Shown here: positions 43,454 to 51,448 of the stretch, piece by piece
How the letters are laid out: each line of letters opens with the position of its first letter
Position numbering within the stretch: position 1 is the stretch's first letter
From: Bradyrhizobium sp. B097
GTDB taxonomy: Bacteria; Pseudomonadota; Alphaproteobacteria; Rhizobiales; Xanthobacteraceae
Assembly (NCBI RefSeq): GCF_038957035.1
Contig: NZ_CP152412.1
Coordinates: 8,738,501 to 8,802,500, forward strand
Direction: 5' to 3'
Length of the DNA: 64,000 bases
The notes under the pieces: model-generated
Seen by the model: the letters and a program-made list of their open reading frames with translations, nothing else
The model's database searches: none
Told to the model about the DNA's origin: nothing
Translations under genes and position numbers: made by a program

Positions 43454-44632
43454 ATGCCGAGGATGCCGTTTGCCGTGTTGGTCGGGGCCGTTCTGGCGCT
43501 TTCGGCGGTGCAATCGGGACAGGCCCGGGCGCAAGACGTCGTAAGGGTCGGGCTGGTGATGCCATTGACCGGCGTTCTGGGGCCGGTCGGCAAGCAGGCG
43601 GTCGCCGGGGCACGGCTCTACATGGCGCAGCACGGCGATATGGTCGCCGGTCGCAAGATCGAATTGATCGTCCGGGACGACGCCAGCGTGCCCGACAATG
43701 CCAAGCGCATCGCTCAGGAGCTGATCGTCAACGACAAGGTCGCGATCCTCGGCGGCGGACTGACGCCGAGCGTGCTGGCGCTCGCGCCACTGGTCAATGA
43801 GAGCAAGACGGCGACCGTCGTCATGGTGTCGGGTACATCGATCGTGACCGAACGATCTCCTTACTTCGTCCGCACCAGCTGGACGCACGCGCAGCAGGCC
43901 AGCGTGCTGGCGGATTGGGCGGCCAGGAACGGATCGAAGCGGGCCACCGTCATCGCGTCCGACTGGGCACCCGGGCATGAAGCCGCCGGCGTATTTTCCG
44001 CGAGCTTCACCGCGGCGGGCGGATCGATCGTCGAGGCGCTGAAAGTGCCGCTGGCCAATCCCGACTTCGCGCCGTTCCTTCAGCGCGCGCGGGACGGCAA
44101 TCCGGATACCCTGTTCATTTTCGTGCCGGCAAGCCAGGCCGCCATCCTGGCCAAGCAATTTGTCGAGCGTGGGCTGGACAAGAGCGGGATCAAGCTGATC
44201 GGCCCCGGCGACATCGCCGACGACGAGGACCTGCCGGGGATGAGCGATGCCATGATCGGCATGATCACGGCCGGATTCTACTCTGCCGCTCATCCATCCG
44301 ACCTGAACCGCGCCTATGTCGCAGCGTTCCGCAAGGCCAATGCCAACGTCCGTCCGAACTTCATCAGCGTCAGCGCCTATGACGGTATGCATCTGATCTA
44401 TGAGGCGCTGAAGGCGACCGGCGGCAAGACCAATGGCGACGCACTGATCGAAGCCATGAAGGGCATGGCTTGGGAGAGCCCGCGCGGCCCGATGTCGATC
44501 GATCCGAAGACGCGCGACGTCGTCCACGACATCTACATTCGCAAGGTCGAGAGGGTCGGCGGCGAGCTCTACAGCGTCGAGCACGAGACCTTCAAGGCGG
44601 TCAAGGACCCCGCCAAGATCGCGAACAAGTAA
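43454..44632 (+). CDS. ABC transporter substrate-binding protein (LivJ-like)
   Basis: A 392-residue receptor with signal peptide (FAVLVGAVLALSAVQSGQAR) and type I periplasmic-binding fold (RVGLVMPLTGVLGPVGKQAV, then RKIELIVRDDASVPDNAKRI). The ATG is preceded by GGGAGG at six bases. It is the third orphan LivJ/K-type protein in the window. It diverges from the membrane-bound regulator, which may control it. Ligand unknown. Confidence 0.92.
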   Translation: MPRMPFAVLVGAVLALSAVQSGQARAQDVVRVGLVMPLTGVLGPVGKQAVAGARLYMAQHGDMVAGRKIELIVRDDASVPDNAKRIAQELIVNDKVAILGGGLTPSVLALAPLVNESKTATVVMVSGTSIVTERSPYFVRTSWTHAQQASVLADWAARNGSKRATVIASDWAPGHEAAGVFSASFTAAGGSIVEALKVPLANPDFAPFLQRARDGNPDTLFIFVPASQAAILAKQFVERGLDKSGIKLIGPGDIADDEDLPGMSDAMIGMITAGFYSAAHPSDLNRAYVAAFRKANANVRPNFISVSAYDGMHLIYEALKATGGKTNGDALIEAMKGMAWESPRGPMSIDPKTRDVVHDIYIRKVERVGGELYSVEHETFKAVKDPAKIANK

Positions 44633-44675
44633 GCCAGGCGGCGAAGCCGGTCGGGCCTGGCGCCGCTCCGACGCG

Positions 44676-45095
44676 TCAGACGCGCGTGCGGGCGATCGTG
44701 CCGGCGACGATCTGCATGGCGACGCCGAGCACCCAGCCCGCCATGATCGCCGCGGTCCAGGCAATATCCGGCTCGCTGCGCAGCACAACGACACCAACCG
44801 AGAAGAACGCGACCATGGTCGCGAGGAAGGTGCCGATCGCGCTCAGCAGCTCCGCCGCGTCGATCTTGCGCGTCGAACTGCCATCCTTCGGATGGAACAG
44901 TTTTGGCGGCGTATCGATGCCCACATAGAAGCCGATCGCACCGCCCAGCATCATGATCAGCAGGAACGCCTGCGACGTCAGCGCCGACACGCTCGAGCCG
45001 ACATGGATGGCGACGAACAGACCGCTTGCAGCTCCCGCCAGGGCAAGACCGAAGCGCTCCAGGACATGGGCAAATTTTCTGACGCGGCTGCGCAT
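44676..45095 (-). CDS. small multi-pass membrane protein of unknown function
   Basis: A 139-residue protein with about four hydrophobic helices: FGLALAGAASGLFVAIHVGS, FLLIMMLGGAIGFYVGIDTP, LSAIGTFLATMVAFFSVGVV and IMAGWVLGVAMQIVAGTIAR. The loop between 2 and 3 is polar (KLFHPKDGSSTRKIDAAE). The ATG is preceded by GAGG. I do not recognise a family. It is convergent with the binding-protein gene and divergent from the DUF2235 gene. Confidence 0.7.
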   Translation of the reverse strand: MRSRVRKFAHVLERFGLALAGAASGLFVAIHVGSSVSALTSQAFLLIMMLGGAIGFYVGIDTPPKLFHPKDGSSTRKIDAAELLSAIGTFLATMVAFFSVGVVVLRSEPDIAWTAAIMAGWVLGVAMQIVAGTIARTRV

Positions 45096-45317
45096 TGCTC
45101 TGCCTCATCAATGAATTGCTCCGCAGGTCAGGCTAGGCCTTTTCGTAGCAGCGCGAAAGTCGTCTCGCCTCAAATGGCCGCGACCTCGTGACGCTTTTGT
45201 GCGCCAGTTCACATCTGTCGTGGCACAGAATGACTAAATATCGATCCAAGGTAGCAATCGAATCCGCTACCACTACGCTGCGCCGTCCGCTTCATTCATT
45301 TCAGCGAGCGTTTTTCG

Positions 45318-47585
45318 ATGCCGAGCCCGAAGATCATTATTCTGTCCGACGGCACCGGCAACGCCGCCTCCAGCGTCTGGCGCACCAATGTCTGGCGGAT
45401 ATTCCAGTCGCTGGATTTGCAGGGCAACGCGCAGGCCGCCAAGTATGATGACGGCGTCGGCACGTCGTCCTTCGTTCCGCTTGCGCTGCTCGGCGGCGCC
45501 TTCGGCTACGGCCTGAAGCGCAATATCCTGGATGCCTACAAATTCATCTGCCGCAACTACGACCACCAGAACGATTCGCAGATCTACCTGTTCGGATTCA
45601 GCCGCGGCGCCTTCACCGTGCGCACGCTCGCCGCACTCATCCTCGATCAGGGCCTGATCGTCGCCGGCACCGAAGCCGAACTGCACGACGGCGCGGTGAA
45701 GGCCTATCGCGCGTACCGCGCCGCAGGCTACCACTCGATCTGGCGCATCGAGGTGCTGTTCCGCGCGCTGCGCGATTACATCCTTGTGCCGGTGCTGGAC
45801 CGCCTTCAGCGCAACAAGCCTTATGCGGAGATCGCACGGAAGCCAGTGCCGGCGATCGAGTTCATTGGCATCTGGGACACCGTCGCGGCCTATGGCCTGC
45901 CGATCGACGAGATGACACGCGGCATCTCCAACTGGGTGTGGCCGCTCGAGCTGCCGAACCGGATTCTCAGCCCGAAGGTCAAGTGGGCACGGCATGCGCT
46001 GGCGCTCGACGATGAGCGCACGACCTTTCATCCGGTGCTCTGGACGGAGCAAGAGCCGGGACAGCCCGCACCGGCCGTGCCGGCAACGATCGATGGCGAG
46101 CGCCTCGTCCAGGTGTGGTTCGTCGGCATGCATGCCAATGTCGGCGGCGGCTATCCGGACGATGCCGTCGCCTTCGTGCCGCTGGCCTGGCTGGTCGACG
46201 AAGCCGTCAAGCGCGGACTTGTGTTCAAGAGTGCGCCGATCGCCGATCCCGATGCGATCAAGGCGATCAAGTCTTCCGAGGACAAGGATGGCCGCCTTTA
46301 CGATTCGCGGGCCGGCCTCGGCTCCTATTACCGGTACGGTCCCCGCAAGGTCGCCGATCTCTGCAACGACCCCTATGCCGACGTCAGCGTGCCGATGCCG
46401 AAGATCCACGAAAGCGTGTTCGAGCGGATCGGCAGCGGCGCCAATGCCTATGCCCCGATCGGGCTTCCACCGAACTATGTGGTGGTGTCCCGCAGCGGCC
46501 AGGTGACACCGCTAAGCTCCACTACGTTTGAAACGCCCGCCGGCGCACCGGCCCGCCATGCCGCGCAGGAGAAGCTATGGAATTTCGTCTGGATGCGGCG
46601 GATCGCCTACTTCGCCACCTTGGCGGCGTCGCTGCATCTGGCCGCGTTCTGGCTGTTCCACAATCAGCACAAGGAGCACGAATTCAGCTCCTGGTTCAGG
46701 ATGATTTCGGAGCTGGTGCGCTTCATCGAATCGTTCCTGCCCGCTTCGTTTCATTGGTGGACCGATTGGTACGCCGGCAACCCGGAATGGTTCGCCGGCG
46801 GCATCATCGCCGTTTTCGTGCTGATGGGTGTGGGCAGTTCGCTCAGCGCAACGATCAGCGACAGGATGCGGATCATCTGGCGCAACCGCGCGAACCCGAC
46901 GCCGCTCTCAGGGTTCATGCACGATGCGATCTATCGATTCCGCACCAGCACGATCTATCAGTGGATCCTCAATGTCGGGAAGCGGCATGTCGTGCCGTTC
47001 CTGCTCACGGCCTTGCTGGTCTGGTTCAGCGCGACGCTGCTCAGCCATTTCCTGTTCAATGCCGCGGATTCGATGGGCGCCTTCTGCAAGGGGAGCGCGG
47101 CCGACAAGCTCGTCGCCGTCGACAAGGGCGTCCCGCAGGATGCGGCCGACTTCGACACCAGCGCGATCTGTGCGCCGACCGGGCTCAAGGTCCGCACCGG
47201 CTTCAAGTACGAGATCGCGATCACGATGTCGGAGCCATGGGAGGACGCCGGACGCGCGGTCACGCCGATCGGCTACCGGACCTCGACCATCGAGGGTGCA
47301 AAGCGCTGGCGCGGATACGCCACGATCTTCCTGCGGCGCATCCTGTTCCGGCCCTGGTTCAGGCTGATCGCACGGGTCGGAGACACCGGCGTCGACGAGT
47401 ATTTCCTCGATCCCTTGCCGGCGCCGAACACCGACCCGCAGGTCTACAAGGCGCGGTTCACCGCCGATCGCAGCGGCGAGATCTTCCTCTACGTTAACCA
47501 GGCCGTCATCGGCCTGCCTTGGATCTACCAATGGTTCTACGGCGATCACAAGGGCACGGCGAAGGTCACGGTGAAGTTGCTTTAG
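45318..47585 (+). CDS. DUF2235 hydrolase with C-terminal membrane domain
   Basis: A 755-residue protein. Residues 1-400 are a DUF2235 alpha/beta hydrolase: KIIILSDGTGNAASSVWRTN at the N-terminus, the nucleophile elbow GFSRGAF, and the WFVGMHANVGGGYPDD segment that gives the conserved Asp/His end of the domain. The closest functionally known relatives are Tle1-type phospholipase effectors of type VI secretion. Here three hydrophobic helices follow (about 422-447, 491-513 and 557-585) and a 160-residue C-terminal domain with beta character. No VI-secretion gene is visible, so it may be a resident membrane lipid hydrolase. The following gene is a phospholipase D-like protein. Confidence 0.8.
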   Translation: MPSPKIIILSDGTGNAASSVWRTNVWRIFQSLDLQGNAQAAKYDDGVGTSSFVPLALLGGAFGYGLKRNILDAYKFICRNYDHQNDSQIYLFGFSRGAFTVRTLAALILDQGLIVAGTEAELHDGAVKAYRAYRAAGYHSIWRIEVLFRALRDYILVPVLDRLQRNKPYAEIARKPVPAIEFIGIWDTVAAYGLPIDEMTRGISNWVWPLELPNRILSPKVKWARHALALDDERTTFHPVLWTEQEPGQPAPAVPATIDGERLVQVWFVGMHANVGGGYPDDAVAFVPLAWLVDEAVKRGLVFKSAPIADPDAIKAIKSSEDKDGRLYDSRAGLGSYYRYGPRKVADLCNDPYADVSVPMPKIHESVFERIGSGANAYAPIGLPPNYVVVSRSGQVTPLSSTTFETPAGAPARHAAQEKLWNFVWMRRIAYFATLAASLHLAAFWLFHNQHKEHEFSSWFRMISELVRFIESFLPASFHWWTDWYAGNPEWFAGGIIAVFVLMGVGSSLSATISDRMRIIWRNRANPTPLSGFMHDAIYRFRTSTIYQWILNVGKRHVVPFLLTALLVWFSATLLSHFLFNAADSMGAFCKGSAADKLVAVDKGVPQDAADFDTSAICAPTGLKVRTGFKYEIAITMSEPWEDAGRAVTPIGYRTSTIEGAKRWRGYATIFLRRILFRPWFRLIARVGDTGVDEYFLDPLPAPNTDPQVYKARFTADRSGEIFLYVNQAVIGLPWIYQWFYGDHKGTAKVTVKLL

Positions 47586-47800
47586 GCAAGCTGCGATCGC
47601 GGCGGACCGGTCCGCACGGCGTGATCCATCTGTGATCCAGCCGATAGTTTCGGTTGCATATATTATTTCATACTCCTCCTGCTAGACGAGCCGCCAGGCG
47701 CCCGGAACGATCCGACGCGACACCTCGGATCTCCTGCGGCGCTGACGCGCCACGTTCATATCGAGCGGATATTTCTCATCAGTGATTTGGAGGCATCACC

Positions 47801-49483
47801 ATGATTTCCACAATTCAGGCGTTTCCAACCACCGACGGCATCTTCGTGGTTTGGGAGGTCGCGGCAATGATCCCGGACTGCCTCGGCTTTGCGCTCTATC
47901 GTCAGCAGCAGGGCAAGAGCGCGACCGTCGTCGACACCTGGGTCGGATTCGAGGATCAGGTGCAGAGCCACAAGGCGGGAGATCATCGTCCAAGCACCGA
48001 ATGGCCGGTGCAGAAGACGAACTGGACCGATTTCCTGGCCCCGGCCGATGCGCCGGTCCGCTATGGCGTCGTTCCGGTTCTCAAGGACGGCGCCACCAAG
48101 GTGAAGCCCGCCTACAGTGCGCCAGCGACATGGACCGACTACGTCTCGGCCACGCCGTCGGGCCCGCTGAAGCCATGGTTCAACCGCGGCACGATCTCGG
48201 CGCAATGGCTGTCGCGCGCGATCGGCACCACACCGAAAGCCTCCCAGACGCTGGAGAAGGCGATCTCCACCAAGGGCAACAAGATCCGCGACTTCCTCAA
48301 GGGCGAGCTTGGCGCGCGCCTCTTTGCCCTGTTGGCCGGGGCCAAGAAGGATAAAGTCGACGTCTATGTCGCGCTCTACGAGCTCAACGATCCCGAATTG
48401 ATCGCCGCGCTGACTGCGCTGAAGGGCAAGGCCCACGTCGTGCTCGGCAACAGCACCGGCAAGTCCGACGCCACCGCAAAGGAGACCGAGAAGAACGCCG
48501 GCGTGCTGAAGAAGGCGGGCGTCGACATCGTCCGCCGCAAGATCGCGCCGAGCCGCTACGCCCACAACAAGTTCGCGGTGTTCTGCGACGGCGCCGAGAC
48601 ACCGAAAGTGGTCTGGACCGGGAGCACCAACTGGACCCGGACCGGATTGTGCACCCAGAACAACAATGGGCTCGAGATCACCGACGGCAAGATCGCGGCG
48701 GCCTATCACGAGCATTGGAAGGCGATCTACGCCGACGGCAGCAAGTCGCCGAAGGCGCTGGCCTTGGCCGGCGATCACGTATGGCCGTTCACGATCGGCA
48801 ACTCGAACGTCAGCGTCTGGTTCACGCCGACCACCAAGAGCGGCGATCTCAAGGAAGCGACCAAGATGATCGAGGACGCCGAGCATGGCGCGGTGTGCCT
48901 GATGCTCAATCCCGGCAACAAGGGCCTGCTCGGCCCGATCCTGGAGAAGGCGCAGGACAAGAATCTCTATGTGCGCGGGGTGCTCAACAATTTCCCGGCG
49001 CAGGGCAAGGACAGTCCAAAGGATCGGCTGCAACTGCTGGCCGGCGGCGGTCAGCAGCAGGTCTTCAAGGGCAAGCAGATTGCCGACGTGATCAGGCCCG
49101 CCGGCATCGACAAGACCGCCGACTGGTGGCAGCACGAGATCAAGAACACCGGAAAGTTCATGATCGCCGTGCACAGCAAGGTGATCGTGCTGGATCCTGC
49201 CGGCAAGAACCCGGTGGTCATGACCGGCTCGCACAATTTCTCCGACCGCGCCAGCACCAAAAACGACGACAACCTCGTCATCATCAGAGGCGATTCACAG
49301 CTGGCGCTGACCTATGCCGCGCGCATCGTCAGCATCTACGGCCAGTATCGCTGGCAGGCCTGGCGCAACACGCCGGAAGGCCAGAAGGACAAGGGTCTGA
49401 AGCGCAGCGACACGTGGCTGAGCAGCCGCATCGGCAAGGGCTGGGCGCAAATCGAGACCCGGTTCTGGCTCGGCACACCCTGA
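47801..49483 (+). CDS. phospholipase D-like domain protein
   Basis: A 560-residue protein with two HKD-type motifs: YAHNKFAVFCDG with GSTNWTRTG (about 253-290) and AVHSKVIVLD with GSHNFSDRASTKND (about 456-490). The pair is the mark of the phospholipase D/nuclease superfamily. Residues 1-200 show no clear domain, other than a fibronectin-like beta pattern (IFVVWEVAAMIPDCLGFALY). There is no signal peptide. The ATG is preceded by GGAGG at seven bases. It follows the DUF2235 gene after 215 bp. Substrate (lipid or nucleic acid) cannot be told. Confidence 0.85.
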   Translation: MISTIQAFPTTDGIFVVWEVAAMIPDCLGFALYRQQQGKSATVVDTWVGFEDQVQSHKAGDHRPSTEWPVQKTNWTDFLAPADAPVRYGVVPVLKDGATKVKPAYSAPATWTDYVSATPSGPLKPWFNRGTISAQWLSRAIGTTPKASQTLEKAISTKGNKIRDFLKGELGARLFALLAGAKKDKVDVYVALYELNDPELIAALTALKGKAHVVLGNSTGKSDATAKETEKNAGVLKKAGVDIVRRKIAPSRYAHNKFAVFCDGAETPKVVWTGSTNWTRTGLCTQNNNGLEITDGKIAAAYHEHWKAIYADGSKSPKALALAGDHVWPFTIGNSNVSVWFTPTTKSGDLKEATKMIEDAEHGAVCLMLNPGNKGLLGPILEKAQDKNLYVRGVLNNFPAQGKDSPKDRLQLLAGGGQQQVFKGKQIADVIRPAGIDKTADWWQHEIKNTGKFMIAVHSKVIVLDPAGKNPVVMTGSHNFSDRASTKNDDNLVIIRGDSQLALTYAARIVSIYGQYRWQAWRNTPEGQKDKGLKRSDTWLSSRIGKGWAQIETRFWLGTP

Positions 49484-49502
49484 GGCCGGCGATCCGTCAT
49501 GA

Positions 49503-49532
49503 CATGCGGGCAGCGTTACCGCTGCCCGCATG
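49503..49532. terminator. bidirectional hairpin between convergent genes
   Basis: CATGCGGGCAGCG, loop TTAC, CGCTGCCCGCATG: a perfect 13-bp stem 19 bp after one stop and 16 bp before the other. No U tract, so the termination role is inferred from position and stability. Confidence 0.65.
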
Positions 49533-49547
49533 ATCCTCACCGTCAAA

Positions 49548-50648
49548 CTACGCCGCGCGGCCGACCGAGGCGTCGAGGTGCTTCAGCTTCGGCAAGACCT
49601 CCTGCTTCAGCAGCCGCAGCGAATTGTGCCAGGCCTCGGGCTTGTGCTTGTAGTCGAAACCGAACACCAGCAGCACGCCGAAACCGCCGACCTCCTGATA
49701 GATCTTCTCGATCTTCTCGGTGACGGTCGCGGGCGAGCCGACGATCCAGTTGTTGCGGGCGCAATACTCGACCGTGACGTCGCTATCGGGCACGTCGGGC
49801 GACGCTTTCAGATAATCCTTGAAACCAAAGTGGCCGAGCAGCGGCAGGAAATACTCACCCATCATCCGGCCCATCATGTCGCCGGTCGAGAGCTTCCATG
49901 CCTCCTCGTCGGTGTCGGCGACAAACACCTCGCGCACCATCCGCCAGTCCTTGCGGCTCGGCTTGCGGCCGGTCTTGGCCGCGCCGGCTTCCACCGAGTC
50001 CCAGTGACTGCCGACATAGGCGGGATTGAGATTCAGGCTCATCGGGATGAAGCCACGCTCGCCTGCGAGCTTGAGCGTGTCCGAGTTCTTCGACAGCCCC
50101 GCGACGCCGATCGGCGGATGCGGCGCTTGCTGTGGCTTGATGTGCGGCTTGAGGAAATCGAACATCGTGTCCGGCTTGGTCACCGTCCAGAACTTGCCCT
50201 TGTGGGTCCACGGTGCCGGTTCGGTCCACATCTTCAGGATGATCTCGAGCGCCTCGCGGGTCATGTCGCGGTTCTGGCCTGACATGCCGTCGACATTGAA
50301 CATCGCCCAGTCGCTCGGCAGGCCCGAGGCCGCGACGCCGAAGTTGAGCCGCCCGTTCGAGAGATGATCGAGCATCGCCACGCGGTTCGCGAGTTCGGCC
50401 GGATGATGATACGGCAGGAGGAAGCCACCGGGGCCGATGCGGATGTTCTTGGTCTGCAGCAGCGCCTGCGCGATCAACAGATCCGGCGACGGGTGCGGCT
50501 CCCAGGGCGCGGTGTGGTGCTCGCCGATCCAGGCTTCCTGGTAGCCGAGCTCGTCCAGCCAGCGCAGCACCTGAAGGTCCCAGTCGTGGCCCTCTTTCAG
50601 TCCGCACTCCGGCGGATGCGACGGCATCGCGAAGTATCCGAGTTCCAT
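49548..50648 (-). CDS. LLM class flavin-dependent oxidoreductase (luciferase-like monooxygenase)
   Basis: A 366-residue luciferase-fold protein: MELGYFAMPSHPPECG at the N-terminus, GYQEAWIGEHHTAPWEPHPS, and GPGGFLLPYHHPAELANRVA are the usual FMN-site strands. Such enzymes use reduced FMN to oxygenate alkanes, terpenes or aldehydes (the LimB type is related). The ATG at 50648 with AGAGGAAA upstream is favoured over an upstream in-frame extension. It is next to a TetR gene on the same strand, which may regulate it. Confidence 0.9.
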   Translation of the reverse strand: MELGYFAMPSHPPECGLKEGHDWDLQVLRWLDELGYQEAWIGEHHTAPWEPHPSPDLLIAQALLQTKNIRIGPGGFLLPYHHPAELANRVAMLDHLSNGRLNFGVAASGLPSDWAMFNVDGMSGQNRDMTREALEIILKMWTEPAPWTHKGKFWTVTKPDTMFDFLKPHIKPQQAPHPPIGVAGLSKNSDTLKLAGERGFIPMSLNLNPAYVGSHWDSVEAGAAKTGRKPSRKDWRMVREVFVADTDEEAWKLSTGDMMGRMMGEYFLPLLGHFGFKDYLKASPDVPDSDVTVEYCARNNWIVGSPATVTEKIEKIYQEVGGFGVLLVFGFDYKHKPEAWHNSLRLLKQEVLPKLKHLDASVGRAA

Positions 50649-50754
50649 GGGTTTCCTCTCTTTGTTCGATACGTGTCTTCCGCACGCGCTCCGGAGAGTA
50701 CCTGCCCCGGCTACGGCAGAACAATGGCTTTGTCGCATGCCGCCCGGCCGGGAA

Positions 50755-51393
50755 TTACGCGTAAGGCGTCCCCTTCAGCATGACCGCGATACCCGAAAAG
50801 CTGCGCTCCATGATCTGCAGGAAGGCCTCGCGTGTCGAGGCCGCCGATCGGCGCGCCTTGTGCTCGCGAAGCCCTTCCGCATAGGCGACGGTCACGGCCG
50901 TGACCACCATCGACGCGGCGAGCCGGGCGTCGGCGTCGGCGAGCGGCCGCTTGATGGCGCCCGCCAGCACGGTTGCAAGATCATCGATCAACTCGTCACG
51001 CATCTCGCGCGCCCGCGCCGAGAGCGCCGGGCTTTCGGCGACGGTGCGCCAGAATTTCGCCGTTGCATCGGTGAATTTCGCGAACGGATGCGCCCGATCC
51101 GCGAGATTCTGCACCAGCTTGCGCAGCGTCATCAGCGGCACTTCGCCCGCTGACCGCTCGGCAAAGGCGGCCTTCAGAATCTGGCGGCTTTCCTCCTCAC
51201 GGTCGAAGAACAGATCTTCCTTGCGCGGAAAGTAATTGAACACCGTCATCCGGGAGACCTCGGCGGCCTCTGCAATCTCTGCCACCGAGACATTGTCGAA
51301 GCCGCGCGCCACGAACAGCTCGGTGGCGACATCCGAGATCGCCTGGCGCGTCGCTTCCTTCTTCCGCTCCCGCAATCCGCCGTGATTTGACAT
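50755..51393 (-). CDS. TetR/AcrR family transcriptional regulator
   Basis: A 212-residue regulator. Helix-turn-helix: ELFVARGFDNVSVAEIAEAA then EVSRMTVFNYFPRKEDLFFD. The C-terminal domain is of the TetR type with a central helix bundle (RAREMRDELIDDLATVLAGA). I chose the ATG at 51393; a start 21 bases upstream would lie within the operator. It diverges from an FAD monooxygenase gene, with a palindrome TTTGTACCATACAAA in between. A role in controlling oxygenases on both sides is inferred. Confidence 0.92.
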   Translation of the reverse strand: MSNHGGLRERKKEATRQAISDVATELFVARGFDNVSVAEIAEAAEVSRMTVFNYFPRKEDLFFDREEESRQILKAAFAERSAGEVPLMTLRKLVQNLADRAHPFAKFTDATAKFWRTVAESPALSARAREMRDELIDDLATVLAGAIKRPLADADARLAASMVVTAVTVAYAEGLREHKARRSAASTREAFLQIMERSFSGIAVMLKGTPYA

Positions 51394-51400
51394 GGAAGAA

Positions 51401-51415
51401 TTTGTACCATACAAA
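51401..51415. promoter_or_regulatory. operator-like palindrome TTTGTA-CCA-TACAAA
   Basis: A perfect dyad of 6-bp arms with a 3-base centre in the 55-bp gap between the divergent TetR and monooxygenase genes; a further GTACAAA half site lies at 51428-51434. Likely the binding site of the TetR protein. Confidence 0.65.
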
Positions 51416-51448
51416 ATATTATACTGAGTACAAATTTACGGTGATGGC

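Noticed and set aside
45318..47585. Type VI secretion effector
   Set aside because: No Hcp, VgrG, PAAR or adaptor gene is present and the protein carries its own transmembrane helices, so effector status is not supported here.
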